Assembly: GCF_009730915.1 (NCBI RefSeq)
Contig: NC_052487.1
Span: forward strand, 2,046,001 to 2,110,000
DNA: 64,000 nucleotides
DNA from: Dioscorea cayenensis subsp. rotundata
Taxonomy: Eukaryota; Streptophyta; Magnoliopsida; Dioscoreales; Dioscoreaceae
Reading direction: 5' to 3'
In this document: positions 51,535 through 63,600 of the stretch, one piece after another
Position numbering within the stretch: the first letter of the stretch is position 1
Layout: each line of letters begins with the position of its first letter
Notes under the pieces: generated by a model
Databases searched by the model: none
Told to the model about the DNA's origin: nothing
The model's input: the letters and a program-made list of their open reading frames with translations, nothing else
Translations under genes and position numbers: made by a program

Positions 51535-51662
51535 TCTTACAAGTAATATAAATATCTTTATTATTATCTCATCCTAAACCAAATACAATCAAATTCTAAT
51601 AACTTAGTTTTTTAAAAATTTTATTAACAATAATTAGGTTAATTTTATAATTCGTTTTTTTT
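51535..51662. repeat. Decayed fifth copy of the F-box upstream segment
   Basis: It contains AAGTAATATAAATATCTTTA, TTATCTCATCCTAAACCAAA, ACAATCAAATTCTAATAA and CTTAGTTTTTTAAAAATTT. This is closest to the third copy near 49485-49640, with a deletion between the last two blocks. Confidence 0.5.
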
Positions 51663-52905
51663 TTTTACAAAAAGAACGTGCGCCTCCCCACAAAATTAAA
51701 GGTTGTCAAGGAACGAATACGATGGTGCGCCGGTGACTTAACAACCTCTAAAAATTTATTAACTCGGCCAAATGTCACAAATGTCACAGATATCACATTG
51801 AACGATTAGAGTTCTATCATATTTACAAAACCAAACCAAGCTAATAAATCCCCTGCAATATACATTTGGAGGAGAGGGAAGCAATATCCTCCCACAAAGG
51901 ACCTAGTGAACAACAAATGAACAATATTGCTATGGTATATATATATATATATATATATATATCCTTCAATATTGACTATAGTATTTAATTGTGCAGTCTA
52001 GAATATATATTAATACCGACCAAGAAATAGATTATAGGTCTATTTATTCACTATTTTCATGACATTCCACTGCACTAAGTAGTGATTGTTAATTGGTAAC
52101 TATTTGCTATAGAGAATTCTCAAAACCCATGGTGGTAACTATTATTATTAAGGAAAAAATGTGAATAAGTGACTTTGGCATAGATTATGATGTATATCAA
52201 AAGGTTGATTAATATTAATAAATCAAAAGAATGGTTTATATCTATATCTATATAAAAGACTAATCACTTTAATTAAATATGTAATGAAACTTGATGAGGT
52301 TCTATCCATTAAATAAGTCAAAAAAAGGAACAACGAAGAAGACATATATCATGGCTCAAAGATTAAGCGGTTCATCTCTCAGTGGTCTGATTGCATGAGA
52401 ACCAAACAATATTATGAAAACAAAATATCACCAATAATTTTCATTTCAGTGCCCATGGCTGGTAAGCTGTTAACATCTCTCTCTTTCCTTTCTTTCCTTT
52501 TTTATAAAAAAAATTATAAAATCTCATAATTTTCATCAAATGTTAGCATTTCTCTTCTTCTCTCTTTCTCTCTCAATCTTAATCATATGAATATATGATA
52601 TGTTGGCTTTCTTCAATAAGGAAAAAATTAGTATGATCTTCAATTACCAACTTTCTTATCCCATACAATGAACACAAGTGGGCACATAAAGATCTCACCT
52701 TTCTGGTTTTTTTATATATTTCTTATAATGATGATGAGAAAGAGTTGTTTTCAATTCTATTGCTTGATGTTTCTTTAGAAATAAAAAATAATAATTACTG
52801 ATTAATCAATGAATCTAAACTACGCGTCATAAGATTAATTGAGGATGAAATATTCAATCTAACTTCAAACACCAAAATCAACTCAATGGTTGGTGTGCAT
52901 ATATT

Positions 52906-52947
<42 letters not shown>

Positions 52948-53054
52948 CATGAGCTATTCAAACTAATTAATGGTCAAATGATCAAATAAAGAAGTTGCCA
53001 TTGGAGACTCAAGAAAGAGCTACAGTGTGTGTGTATATATATTTATATGTCAAC

Positions 53055-53150
53055 AAGGTTCGAAAAAAAATTTGAACCTTTACTTGCAAAGCATGCAAAA
53101 TTGAATTCTATGCTTTACTAAGAGAGCACTCAACCACTTTAGAAGCCATG
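53055..53150 (-). mobile_element. tRNA-derived SINE-like segment (minus strand)
   Basis: Read on the minus strand, TAAAGTGGTTGAGTGCTCTC resembles a tRNA 5' half and A-box, and GTAAAGGTTCAAATTT resembles a B-box, with about 50 bp between them. Degenerate; limits approximate. Confidence 0.4.
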
Positions 53151-53391
53151 ATTAGTAATATGAATTACATATATTTGTTTAGAAGATAATGATGTTGTTA
53201 TTAATTGTGTCAATATCTTTCCTTTGTTGGTTGTGAAGTTGGATTGAGACCTCTCACATGCCATGATATTCATATCTCATTCACAACTTATGATAGTCTT
53301 TTGATGAAGATTAGAATTAATGAGCTTATTATAAAGCTTTGAGTTGAGAAAGAGAGAAAGAAAAGAGAGAGAGAGAGAGGTGCATGCAAAG

Positions 53392-56300
53392 ATGGAGGCA
53401 TGCAAAAGTATGGCAAGGATAAAGCCAGAGAAGCTTGGCTGCATGGCTGTTCTTGCATGTCTTTTGGTGGTGCCAATCATCATCCTTGCTCTTCCTAACA
53501 TCACTTCACAATCATTGGATATCAGTAAGCTCTTCTTCTTCTTCTTCTTCTTCTTCTTCTTCTTCTCTTCTTCTTCTTCTTCTTCTTCTCTCTGTATATA
53601 TATATATATATATATGTAGACACACACATATGGTTTCCTCCTCTCACTAATTTTGTAATCTTATTCTCCTCAAAGTAAAATAAGATTCATGCATGGGACT
53701 AGTGTTTTCAATGATGAAAGTATACATGCATGGAGCTTGTGTTCATATGGAACTAAAATTAATAAGAAAAGAAAAAAAGAAAAAACATGCATGGTGCTTG
53801 TGTTTTCATTGATGAATTAATGTGTGTGTGTATATATATATATATACATATTTTTTTGCAGTGAGTTTGCACTTGCCAATCCGTGAGGCTCATGTACCTT
53901 TATCAACTGTGAATGAATCCAAGGATTCCTACAAACCACCAGGTAATTTATTACTAATTTATCTCTCTTCTTCTTCTTCTTCTTCTTCTTCTTCTTCTTC
54001 TTTATTTTTAGTTTTTATTTTTTATTTTTCTTAATTAATTTCTTTTATTTTCAATTTTCATCATTTCAAGTCAATATGGAAACGTGTAGCCTCTTCTTTT
54101 GTAACTAGTGGAGCATCTTTTTCTCTTTTCTTTTATTAAAAAAATATATATGAAGAGAAATACATTATTTATGTTAATTTACACACAAATAGAACTTTTT
54201 GTCAAATAGCAAGCACAAACATGTTATATTATTAAGTGCTATATATGGAAATCATTTCTATATAGACAACCATGTCTATTCCCTCTCCATATATATAATT
54301 AGAAGTTACTTTCCATTTTATTCTCTCTTTTCTTTAAATAAACTGATTCCATTATATATATATATATTATATATATATATTTACAATAATAAGTTTCCCA
54401 ATTATAGACAGCACCCTACAGTAATGTGCTTCACTCGCTCTTAATTAATCTTTAGGAGAGGGACATTTGCGGCGGAGGCATTGCATGACAATAAAGATAA
54501 TGATAGGAAAGAATAAAGTGGACCACTTACAAAAAGAACAAACCATTTGCTCCCACTAATTATATTAAGCAAAAGTCTAGAACCAACTTATTATTTTGTT
54601 ATGTTTTGGTGAAAAGAAATCAAAGTAGTGGTCCATTTATCATATGATGTTGATCAACCACCCACCAAATACATTACCCACCCAAGAAAAAAAAATTAAG
54701 AGCAAAATTTTACACATTAATCAACAATTTAATAAAAAAAAAAAGTAACTCTTCAAGTTGCTATGGATTCATGTGATCATCATAAAAGCAAAGCAAAATG
54801 TAGAAGCAATCAACTTCAAACTAGTTGGGTTATAATCTTGTGGTCAGCTATGAAGTCTTCTGCTAATTAATTAAAGTATTAAACAAAGAAAACTTGAGAT
54901 TCACAACTTTCACACAATGCCAATCACATAATCAAATGGTCAATTTTGAAAAATTTGTGTACTATTTGTTTGTACTTTGATATAGAAAATAGTTAAAAAG
55001 AGCCTGCCTTTTCTGTAATACATGTAATTCGGTTTGACTTTTTATTGATCATGAAACACATGTAATGCAGATGCCGAAATTTCGATACTGACTCTGGAAG
55101 CAGAAGAAATTGAAGAGGAGAGCAACAAGAATGCAGGTTAGTGAAAAAAATATTAACTTGGTTCAGTAAAGTCAACAAATTGTCTGTTAAACATTTCATG
55201 CAGAACTAGTTCTTGCTTGAAATGAGAAGAAACAACAGCAAAATCATAAGAGAAATGTTAGGAATAAACTTGCAATTGCATCATGACACGCCGATGATTT
55301 ATATAAATGACCGGGTACACATTTCATGCAGATATTAACACTGTGGTTTTCACTGATGCTTCAAATGAAATAAAGCTGCAGCAAAATTATACGAAAAAAG
55401 GCAAGAAACAATGTTCAATTGTATCTCCATATGATTCTGATTCATATAAATAACCTGATCATGATAAAACATATCAAACAGATGGTATTGACACTGCAGT
55501 GCTTGCTGATGCTTCAAATGAGCAGAAACAACAGCAAAATTACACGAGAAATGGTAGGTATAAATTTTCAATTAAATCATGATATGCAGATCATTCATGT
55601 AAATAACCAGTTGCTATTGAATATTCTTACGCAGATTCTAAGATGACAGATCTCATTCTTGATTCAAATGAGAAGAAACAAGAGGCAAATAACATGAGAA
55701 AAGGTGGCGTAAACTTTGAACTTTATCTCCATATGATTCTGATTCATATAAATAACAAGTTCTTGTTGAACATTTCATGTAGATAAAAAGCACACCACAC
55801 GGCCAGTCCTTAATTCAAACAAGAAACTGCAAAATTATATAAACTCAATTGCATCTCACTTTATATAATTATCCAAAGAGTGTTAATATCTCGAGAAGAC
55901 ACTAAAGCAAGAAAATGAATCTTCGCTTTAAATGTAAAACTACATCAAAAAAAATAAAGTTCCAATCTTTAATATCTACTGCCTGACAAAACATAAATTC
56001 ACTAACTACAGTGCATTTGATAATAGATATGGGAGAGAAAGGACTTCCCCTCACCGCTAAAGAAAACGAGGAAAAGAATTCGACCAAAGGTGAGTCATAG
56101 ATCCATGGGTGGAAAATGCATATATTAGTTTCATTCAGCAGTTTCAAAATGGTCACATTACATTGTAAGACATCACCTTCTAATTTTTGGTCCAAAATGC
56201 AGAGGGGCTTATTCCACAAAGCAGTATCACTTGTGACTTCTCAGGACCACGATCGGATACCTGCTACATACATGGTGATGTCAGGGTTCTTGGAAATGTC

Positions 56301-57368
56301 ATCTTATCAGCTTCATCATCACAGCTCAATTCTCCCAACACGACATGGCAGATAAGACCATATGCTCGGAAGTGGGAAACAAATGTTATGGGATACATCA
56401 AAGAAATATCCCTCAGATCATTAGAAAATTTCAAGGAAAATGCTCATTGTGCTGTCAACCACAGTGTCCCTGCTGTAGTCTTCTCTACAGGTGGATTCCT
56501 TGGTAACTTCTTCCATGACTTCACTGATGTGTTAATTCCCCTCTTCACAACAGCACGTCAGTACCACGGGGAAGTCCAGTTTCTAGTAACAGATTTCAAT
56601 GCAAAGTGGATAAACAAATACCAGCTGATCCTACAAAAACTTTCTCGATACGAGATCATCAACATTGATACTGATACCAGAGTGCATTGCTTCCAAAATT
56701 TGAATGTGGGACTCCAGAGTGACAAAGTAATGGGGATCGATCCTTCTAAATCACCAAATGGCTACTCCATGGCTGACTTCAGAGAGTTCATAAGGGAAAG
56801 CTTATCTCTACAAAGAAGGTATACTAAGATGATTCCAGCTCAATCAAGGAGAAAACCAAGACTACTGATCCTACTGAGGAAGGGTTCTAGATCCATAACA
56901 AATGCAAAGCAAGTGATTCAGATGGCAAGAAGATCAGGCTACAAAGTGGTCACAGCGGGACCCGAAGAAACAAGGAACCTAACCAAGTTTGCACATACAG
57001 TAAACTCATGTGATGTGATGATGGGAGTGCACGGTGCTGGTCTTGCAAACATGGTTTTTCTCCCAACGAATGCAACACTAATACAAATAATTCCATGGGG
57101 AGGCTTAAAGTGGGCTTGTAGGCATGATTTTGGAGAGCCGGCTCCAGATATGGGGATAAGGTATGTAGAGTATGAAATAAAGGAAGAAGAGAGCTCATTA
57201 ATAGAACAATACCCGAGAAACAATGCAGTATTCACAGATCCTCTGTCAGTTCAAAAGCAAGGATGGAATGCTCTCTGGTCTATATTTCTCAACAAACAAA
57301 AAGTAAAGCTAGATGTCGGAAGGTTTAGACCAGTCTTGTTGGAAGCTCTTAGGTTTCTCAAACCATAG
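53392..57368 (+). CDS. GT61 family glycosyltransferase E with a tandem mini-exon stem
   Basis: Predicted Golgi GT61 enzyme. Proposed exons: 53392-53524 (basic tail and anchor, about residues 15-34), 53862-53942, 55071-55136, 55332-55400, 55482-55553, 55635-55703, 56027-56089 and 56203-57368, every intron in phase 1. With all of them the protein is 572 aa, or 549 if 55332-55400, which needs a GC donor, is skipped. The catalytic exon has GGFLGNFFHDFTDVLIPLF and GVHGAGLAN (about 459-467) and ends RFRPVLLEALRFL. The stem is polar, rich in Asn, Gln, Lys and Glu, and built from repeated DASNE-type units encoded by duplicated exons. It is separated from GT61-D by about 23.5 kb of accessory DNA and is the most diverged of the five. 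Which stem exons are used needs transcripts. Confidence 0.85.
53531..53610 (+). repeat. TTC/TCT microsatellite and (TA)n in GT61-E intron 1
   Basis: A long (TTC)n run begins six bases after the first donor and is followed by a (TA)n run. A second (TTC)n run sits in intron 2 at about 53967-54001. Open frames giving Ser or Phe strings here are repeat artefacts. Confidence 0.9.
55071..56089 (+). repeat. Tandem array of duplicated phase 1-1 mini-exons in GT61-E
   Basis: Repeating units of about 130-150 bp, each an acceptor, a 63-72 nt exon, a donor and a short intron. Recurring intron text includes ATCTCCATATGATTCTGATTC (near 55422 and 55724), TCATATAAATAAC and CATTTCATG(C/T)AG. Units with closely related exon text: 55204-55256 (dead: in-frame stop at 55218, wrong phase), 55332-55400 (open, GC donor), 55482-55553 (open), 55635-55703 (open) and 55783 onward (acceptor kept, donor lost). 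The flanking exons 55071-55136 and 56027-56089 have the same phase but weaker similarity. Shared peptide theme: DASNE or DSNE, then Lys/Gln, then QQNYT or related. Confidence 0.82.
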
Positions 57369-57647
57369 AGTATTGATTTTTGTAGGAAGATTTAGACCAG
57401 TTGATTCATTTGCATTTTTTGTGACTTATCATGTAAAGAATAATTTGCTCTCAATCCAAGTGTAAGAATAAACTATGAAAGGAGTAGTAAAATAAAAGAA
57501 ATCTTTTACTTCCTTACTATGAAAACAATACTTCATAAAGTGTACTTTATAAAATTAACATTGAAAGAATATATTGATGGTTGAGTGAACCAAAAATAAC
57601 ACATACAACATTCTGTTAAAAATGATTAACAACATGGAGAATAAAAA

Positions 57648-60600
57648 TCACGCATGTACCTTTTGCTGATCCAAGATCACATTTAAGATTCTTCTTGGGA
57701 CATAAATTCTTTTCTTGATTGCCTTCCCATGTAAGTACTTGGAAAGCTTTTCATCAAGTGATGCCAATTTGAAGGCTTCATCCTCTGAACAGTCCTCATT
57801 AACTAATATGGTGCCCCTGGTTTTTCCATTAATCTGGACAGGCAACACAATGCTTGAATCTTTCAAATACTCAGTTCTGGCCTGTACTCCAAGTAACAAA
57901 AGGATCATTGTCTAAATAAATAAATAAGCTGTATCTTAGAGTCTATAATTATCATTCTTCTTCCGATATTTAAATCATGATAATTAATGGAACAAGTTTA
58001 AATCAAGACTACATATAACTGGGATGATTACAGCACCAAATGGAAAAAGAGGAGAAAGCAGAATAAATTTTCAACTAAAAGTTTGTCAACCATTCCTTGA
58101 ATTTGAGAAACTCAAGTTAGGGAAGCATAAATACTAACGATTTGATATCCCGTAAAGAATGATCTACTCTCAACCTTCTTCTCTTGATTCTTTGTTCGGT
58201 TTCGATGACGATTTCTCCGACATCTGAATCTACGAAGTTGACAGTACCTAACACCATCAATTGAACAATCTCTCCCAAGAACAAAAAAAGAAAAAGAAAA
58301 TCCCTTCATCCAATAAGGACCTGACATTGTGGTTGGAGAGGGTTGAAGCTAACCAATGCTTCTCCAAACTGTACTACCTGATGCTTAATACTGACATTAT
58401 GCTGCTGTTCCGAGGTCTCACAGTGGTAGTTCTGTCCTTCCACAGCTTACATGTGGTCAGAATCCATATGATTGTGCCCATTGGCAAAATGGGCTGCAAG
58501 GAAGATGGGATTCAAACAAACTACTCTTGGTCAACCCCAAATACCATGCGAGCATCGTTTCCCTCAACAGACAATGCAACCTCCATCTTCATCAATTTTC
58601 CAGGATTCGATGGAAAGACAAATATACAAATTTCGCTTTTTGCTGCTGAAAATTATTTCATGTGTGCAAAAGCAACGGAAAATTGAAGGTGGCAATTACA
58701 GTGATTTATTTGGAAAAGGAAGCCACACAATTGTAGAAATGGTATTTTTCATGGATGGAGAAGCCAGCATAGGGAGACTTTAAGCAGGCAATTATGATAT
58801 GATTCAGACCAGACTATATGGCCAGCTATATGATCCGGTACTCACAGCTCATCTGATCCTGATCTCAGTTCCCCAAATACCATGCGAGCATCGTTTCCCT
58901 CAACAGACAATGCAACCTCCATCTTCATCAATTTTCCAGGATTAGATGGAAAGACAAATATACAAATTTCGCTTTTTGCTGCTGAAAATTATTTCATGTG
59001 TGCAAAAGCAACGGAAAATTGAAGGTGGCAATTACAGTGATTTATTTGGAAAAGGAAGCCACACAATTGTAGAAATGGTATTTTTCATGGATGGAGAAGC
59101 CAGCATAGGGAGACTTTAAGCAGGCAATTATGATATGATTCAGACCAGACTATATGGCCAGCTATATGATCCGGTACTCACAGCTCATCTGATCCTGATC
59201 TCAGTTCTTTCACCCAAGTAAACAAATTTCCACACTAGCAGCAAGCTACGTTTGATAAGTTCAATGCTCTTCATTAAAAATTAAAGCTGGATTCTTGTTC
59301 TTCTATCACCCAATGCCAATATTATCAGATCTAAATGGGTTTTTCAAACAAAAAGAAAATTCCCTGGCCTTCTTGATCGCTACAAAACTCGTTTCGTAGC
59401 TAAGAGATACCATCAATCCTCTAGCATCGACCACAATGATACCTTCAGTCATGTTGTCAAGCACACCAACATCAGCGTCACTGTTACTCTCGCACTCACT
59501 AATAATTAATCCATTCACCAACTTAATGTCCATAATGTCTTTCTTCATAAAATCTTCAAGAACCAATTTTCATGGTTCAAACTCTTAGGTCTGCTGATTC
59601 TCATCATCCAAATTATATGCCTTCTTAACAAAGCCCTCTAAAGCCTTCACCCAAGCCCCTTCTGCATGATTTCATTGCTTAGGTCAAAAACTTCAAGGCC
59701 TCAACTTCACTCCCTCTAAAGCTGATACTTCACTCTTTATATGGTTCATTTTCTCCCACACTACCTTCATCCTGATTTATGTGGATGACATCCTGGTTAC
59801 ATGTTCGTCACCTATTTTCACATAAAAAACACCCTGGCCTTATTCATTACGTCCTTTGCATTGAAATGACACTAACACGATCTGGACTACTCATCACCTA
59901 AACCAAATACACCTACGACGGCCTTCACTGTACACATCTAAACCTGTGCATACACCAATCAACCCAACCTTACCACTATCTAAAAATCATGGTACCCCTC
60001 TCGAATCCTACTAAATACCATAACATCATTGGTGTTGCTCTTCACTACCTCTGACTTACTTGCCTTAACATATAAGTTTTTGTAAACAAAGTGTCATAGC
60101 ACTACAACTAATCAAATTCTACAATACTTGCGGTATACGTCTTCTCATGGCATTTATCTAACCAAAGCCACCCTATTCACGCCTTGCAGCATATTCTGAT
60201 GCTGACTAGGTTGGTCGTTCTAATCATCATCACTCGACCTCTGGCTATTGATTTTTTTTTTTTAGCCTTCATGTCTAGTTATTCTGACGACACACTCCCT
60301 CCATTTTGTATTTGGGTCAATATTCTTTGAAGGTGCCAAAACCGATTCTAAGAAGATTAAGACAGTGATTGAGTGGCTCATTCCTACATTCGTAAAAGCT
60401 TTGGAAGGATTTCATTGTCTAACAGGCTACTATTGGTAGTACGTGGATATCAATATTCTTGCTTTCCATTACACATTTATTGAAAAAGATGGCTTCCCTT
60501 AGTCGGAGGAGGCTACCAACACATTCTCAAAACTAAAAGAGGCTATGACTGCAACCTAAGAACTGTCCTTGCCCATGTGTTATTTAACCATTTGAAGTGT

Positions 60601-63600
60601 GGAGACTCATGCTTCCGGCACAGGTATAGAAGCCCCTGCTTCTACAAGCTTTACAAGAAAGTCATCTAGTCGCTTTCCTTCACTGGAAGCTGAAGGAAAG
60701 GATGTAAGCTCACTCTACCTATGAAAAGAACTAGCTTTGATGACTTAAATTCAAAAGTGACAGCCATAGTTACTTGGGAGGAAATTCATCATCCGAATAA
60801 GTCGCCATCCTTTGTAATACATTTTGGAGTAAAAGATAGCTACACTAGTACAACACAAATGGCCATTTAAACTTCCTAGATATGTCTATGAAATAGTCTA
60901 TATAAAAAGCTCGGGAATTCAACTGCAAATGCCTTCTCATTAACTCATACTAACTATATCATCCCTTGTTTTTGTTCCTTTTCATAATGACATTGCTAGG
61001 GATTATGAACAAAATCCACATATACTAGGGATAAGACAACTGTTAAATATCAATCTATATACTAAGGAGAACTATACTAGTTGGCCATCCTTTAATTATG
61101 ATAAGGAGCGGACACTGTTAAGAGCTACCTTGCCTCAATGTAAGCGCATTATTCGCCACATTCATTGTGGTCCTATAGTAGGTGAATACTTCAAGCAAAT
61201 CCCACTGAGTTTTTATTGGCTAAGAATGTGGAGGGACACGACATACTATTACCGAGTGTACTGAAATATGAGGCCACTAAACTGGCCGACCTACTTCAAC
61301 GCCTTCCAATTCCAAATCAAGTCCAAGAGAATATTGCTATGGATTTCACCAAGATGCTACCCGAAAGCAGAAGAAACACAACTATCTCGGTGGTAGTGGT
61401 TCGGCTAACTAAATATGCTCACTTCATTGCTCTCAGGCATCCTTACACTGCAAAACAAGAAGTTATGCTTACATAAAAACCATTGTTAAGTTCCATGACA
61501 TGCCTGAATCCATTGTATGCAATAAAGATAGATTATTTCTCTCTTTTTTTATTTGGCAGGAATTCTTTTCTCTACAAAGCACCAAGCTCCCTATGTAGGC
61601 AGTGATTCACAAACTGATGCCCAAACAGAGGTCTTGAATTAAAGCCTGAAAACCTATCTTATATGCTATGTAGGTGAAGAACTAAAATCATGAATGAAAT
61701 TTTCAACTTTGGCGGCATGGTTTTATAATATGTCTTACCACTCCATCATCCAGAATGACACAATTTGAAGCATTATATGGCCGGTCACTGCCTACCATAT
61801 CTTCCTACATTTGGGGGATGCTGATATGAATTGGCATACTAAAAGACTTTTAAAGCACTACATATCCGTTACACAAAATTGCATGATGAGTTTGGGCAGA
61901 ATATGCTTTTCACTCCAAGTTGTCCCCTACTTTTTATGGTCCTTTAGAGGTGATCGCAAAGATGGGCACTGCAGCTTATAGATTGAAGATTTCCCCTAGA
62001 GCCGATGTTCATGATGTTTTTCATGTTTCCAAACAAATGGTTTTTCAAAGTAAACTCTTCCAACTTCTACTGTCTCCTAAATTAATTAAAGATCAGCCAC
62101 ATATTCCCATGGAAGTGCAGGATCACCGGCATTGCTGCCAAGTGCATGGTTGTATTCACAAAAAGTTCTTGTTCATTGGAGTTATGGCACAAATGCAAAA
62201 ACTTGGGAAGACCGTAATGGTCTCGATCTTTGTTTTCCTGAGATTGCATCTCGGATATAAGGTGCCTCCATGGGGCGATAAGTTGCTGCAGCAATAAAAT
62301 CTTTAACTAGGAATTACCCAGAAACAACAACTCACCAACAAATTAATGGCCAACGCAACAGCAAATCCCTAATAAATTCAAGTTGAGATAAGATGCAGAA
62401 AAACTAAATAAGCCTAGCCGGCCACCATCAAAGGGATTTAATTTCTTCTATTGTTTCCCTTAGTTCTTCTAAATTTTCAAGATTAACAATGTTCCTAGTG
62501 GAGGTCCTGCTCATCCTTGGAGTTGAGAAACTCTTGGTAGGGGCGCATAAATCCTAATAGTTTGATATAACTTCTGAAGTTCAATAACTGGATTCTCATG
62601 TGTCAGCTACCATATGAAAATCCTTACATGACAAGAATCATTTAAATTTAAATAACTAATTGTAATATAAGTTTCTCTTTGGGGAAAAAAAAATATGTAA
62701 AAACCTACCTTGATTAGATTAGGTTTAAGCGCAATTCTTTATGGCCAAAATGGAAATAAAGCATCCAACGATCAGAGACGCAATCAATCAAGATAATAAG
62801 CAAGAAAAGTACCTCTGGAAAATTTTCATAAGCCAATGAACTTGAATGTCCCAAGCGGAACCACAGCTCCTCCGCCATATGAGGTGCATAAGGAGAAAGC
62901 AACAAAATAAACGCTTCCATAATTGGTTTCGGATGATTATCCCACTAAAAGCATATGGAAAACAAAAAGTTAAATCAAATGCCTTCATCAACATTTTAAA
63001 AAATCCAATCAAGAGCTTGCATAAGAAATTGTTATGAAGAACTAAATTGAATGGTAATAAACAAACAGAAATAGTTATATTATAGATTCTATTCTACACA
63101 CAATAATAAATCTGTGGCATATCAAACTGAGACAAGAAGTATGTCCAAGCAGATAAAAGGAAAATTTTCATGGACGAGGTCCGTTTCCTGATATTCAACT
63201 AAGCTTTCTATAGTCAAGAAACCGAGTAACAAGCTTAGAGGTACCTTGTATGCAGCATTGATAAATTCCATCATGGCAGAGATTCCTGTGTTGAATCTTG
63301 TTTCTTGAATTTCTTCTGAAACCTTCAGACGAATAGATTGACAAGAAAAGATGCATGTGCACCAAACATAAGAAAAAAAATATCAGCTAGGAGATGAATT
63401 AAAAAGATTGCAAAAAGGGAGTTGGAATTTGATATGACCAACAAGGAAGATTTTAAGCATAAAAACTGAAGATACAAAGCAACCACAAAAAAATATAAAT
63501 GGCATGTTATACAAAGAAACACAGAAAATTCTACATCAGTACTTTTACTGTTAGATGGCTGTCAGTACGCCACAGCAAGAAATAAATCTTTGCTTGATGT

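Larger units (their letters stand above)
48289..53391. other. Accessory intergenic region, F-box copy 2 to GT61-E
   Basis: About 5 kb of AT-rich DNA with no intact gene. It contains three decayed copies of the F-box upstream segment, a LeuRS gene fragment, hairpins and MITE-like pieces, and a SINE-like element near 53055 (all listed separately). The last few hundred bases are the likely GT61-E promoter and 5' UTR, with (TA)n tracts at 51942-51961 and 52912-52943 and a GA-rich stretch at 53350-53380. Confidence 0.5.

Noticed and set aside
53344-53650. Poly-Ser/Phe/Lys open frames around the TTC repeat
   Set aside because: They are the coding first exon of GT61-E read through into an intronic TTC microsatellite, or shadows on the other strand.
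58261-58783. Two plus-strand frames of 103-141 codons in the LeuRS intron
   Set aside because: No recognisable domain. The end of each lies in the tandemly duplicated 336 bp unit, and the region is antisense to LeuRS among transposon relics.
61216-61476. An 86-codon frame that could be annotated as a separate gene
   Set aside because: It is integrase-core text of the decayed Gypsy element, flanked by stops and frameshifts.
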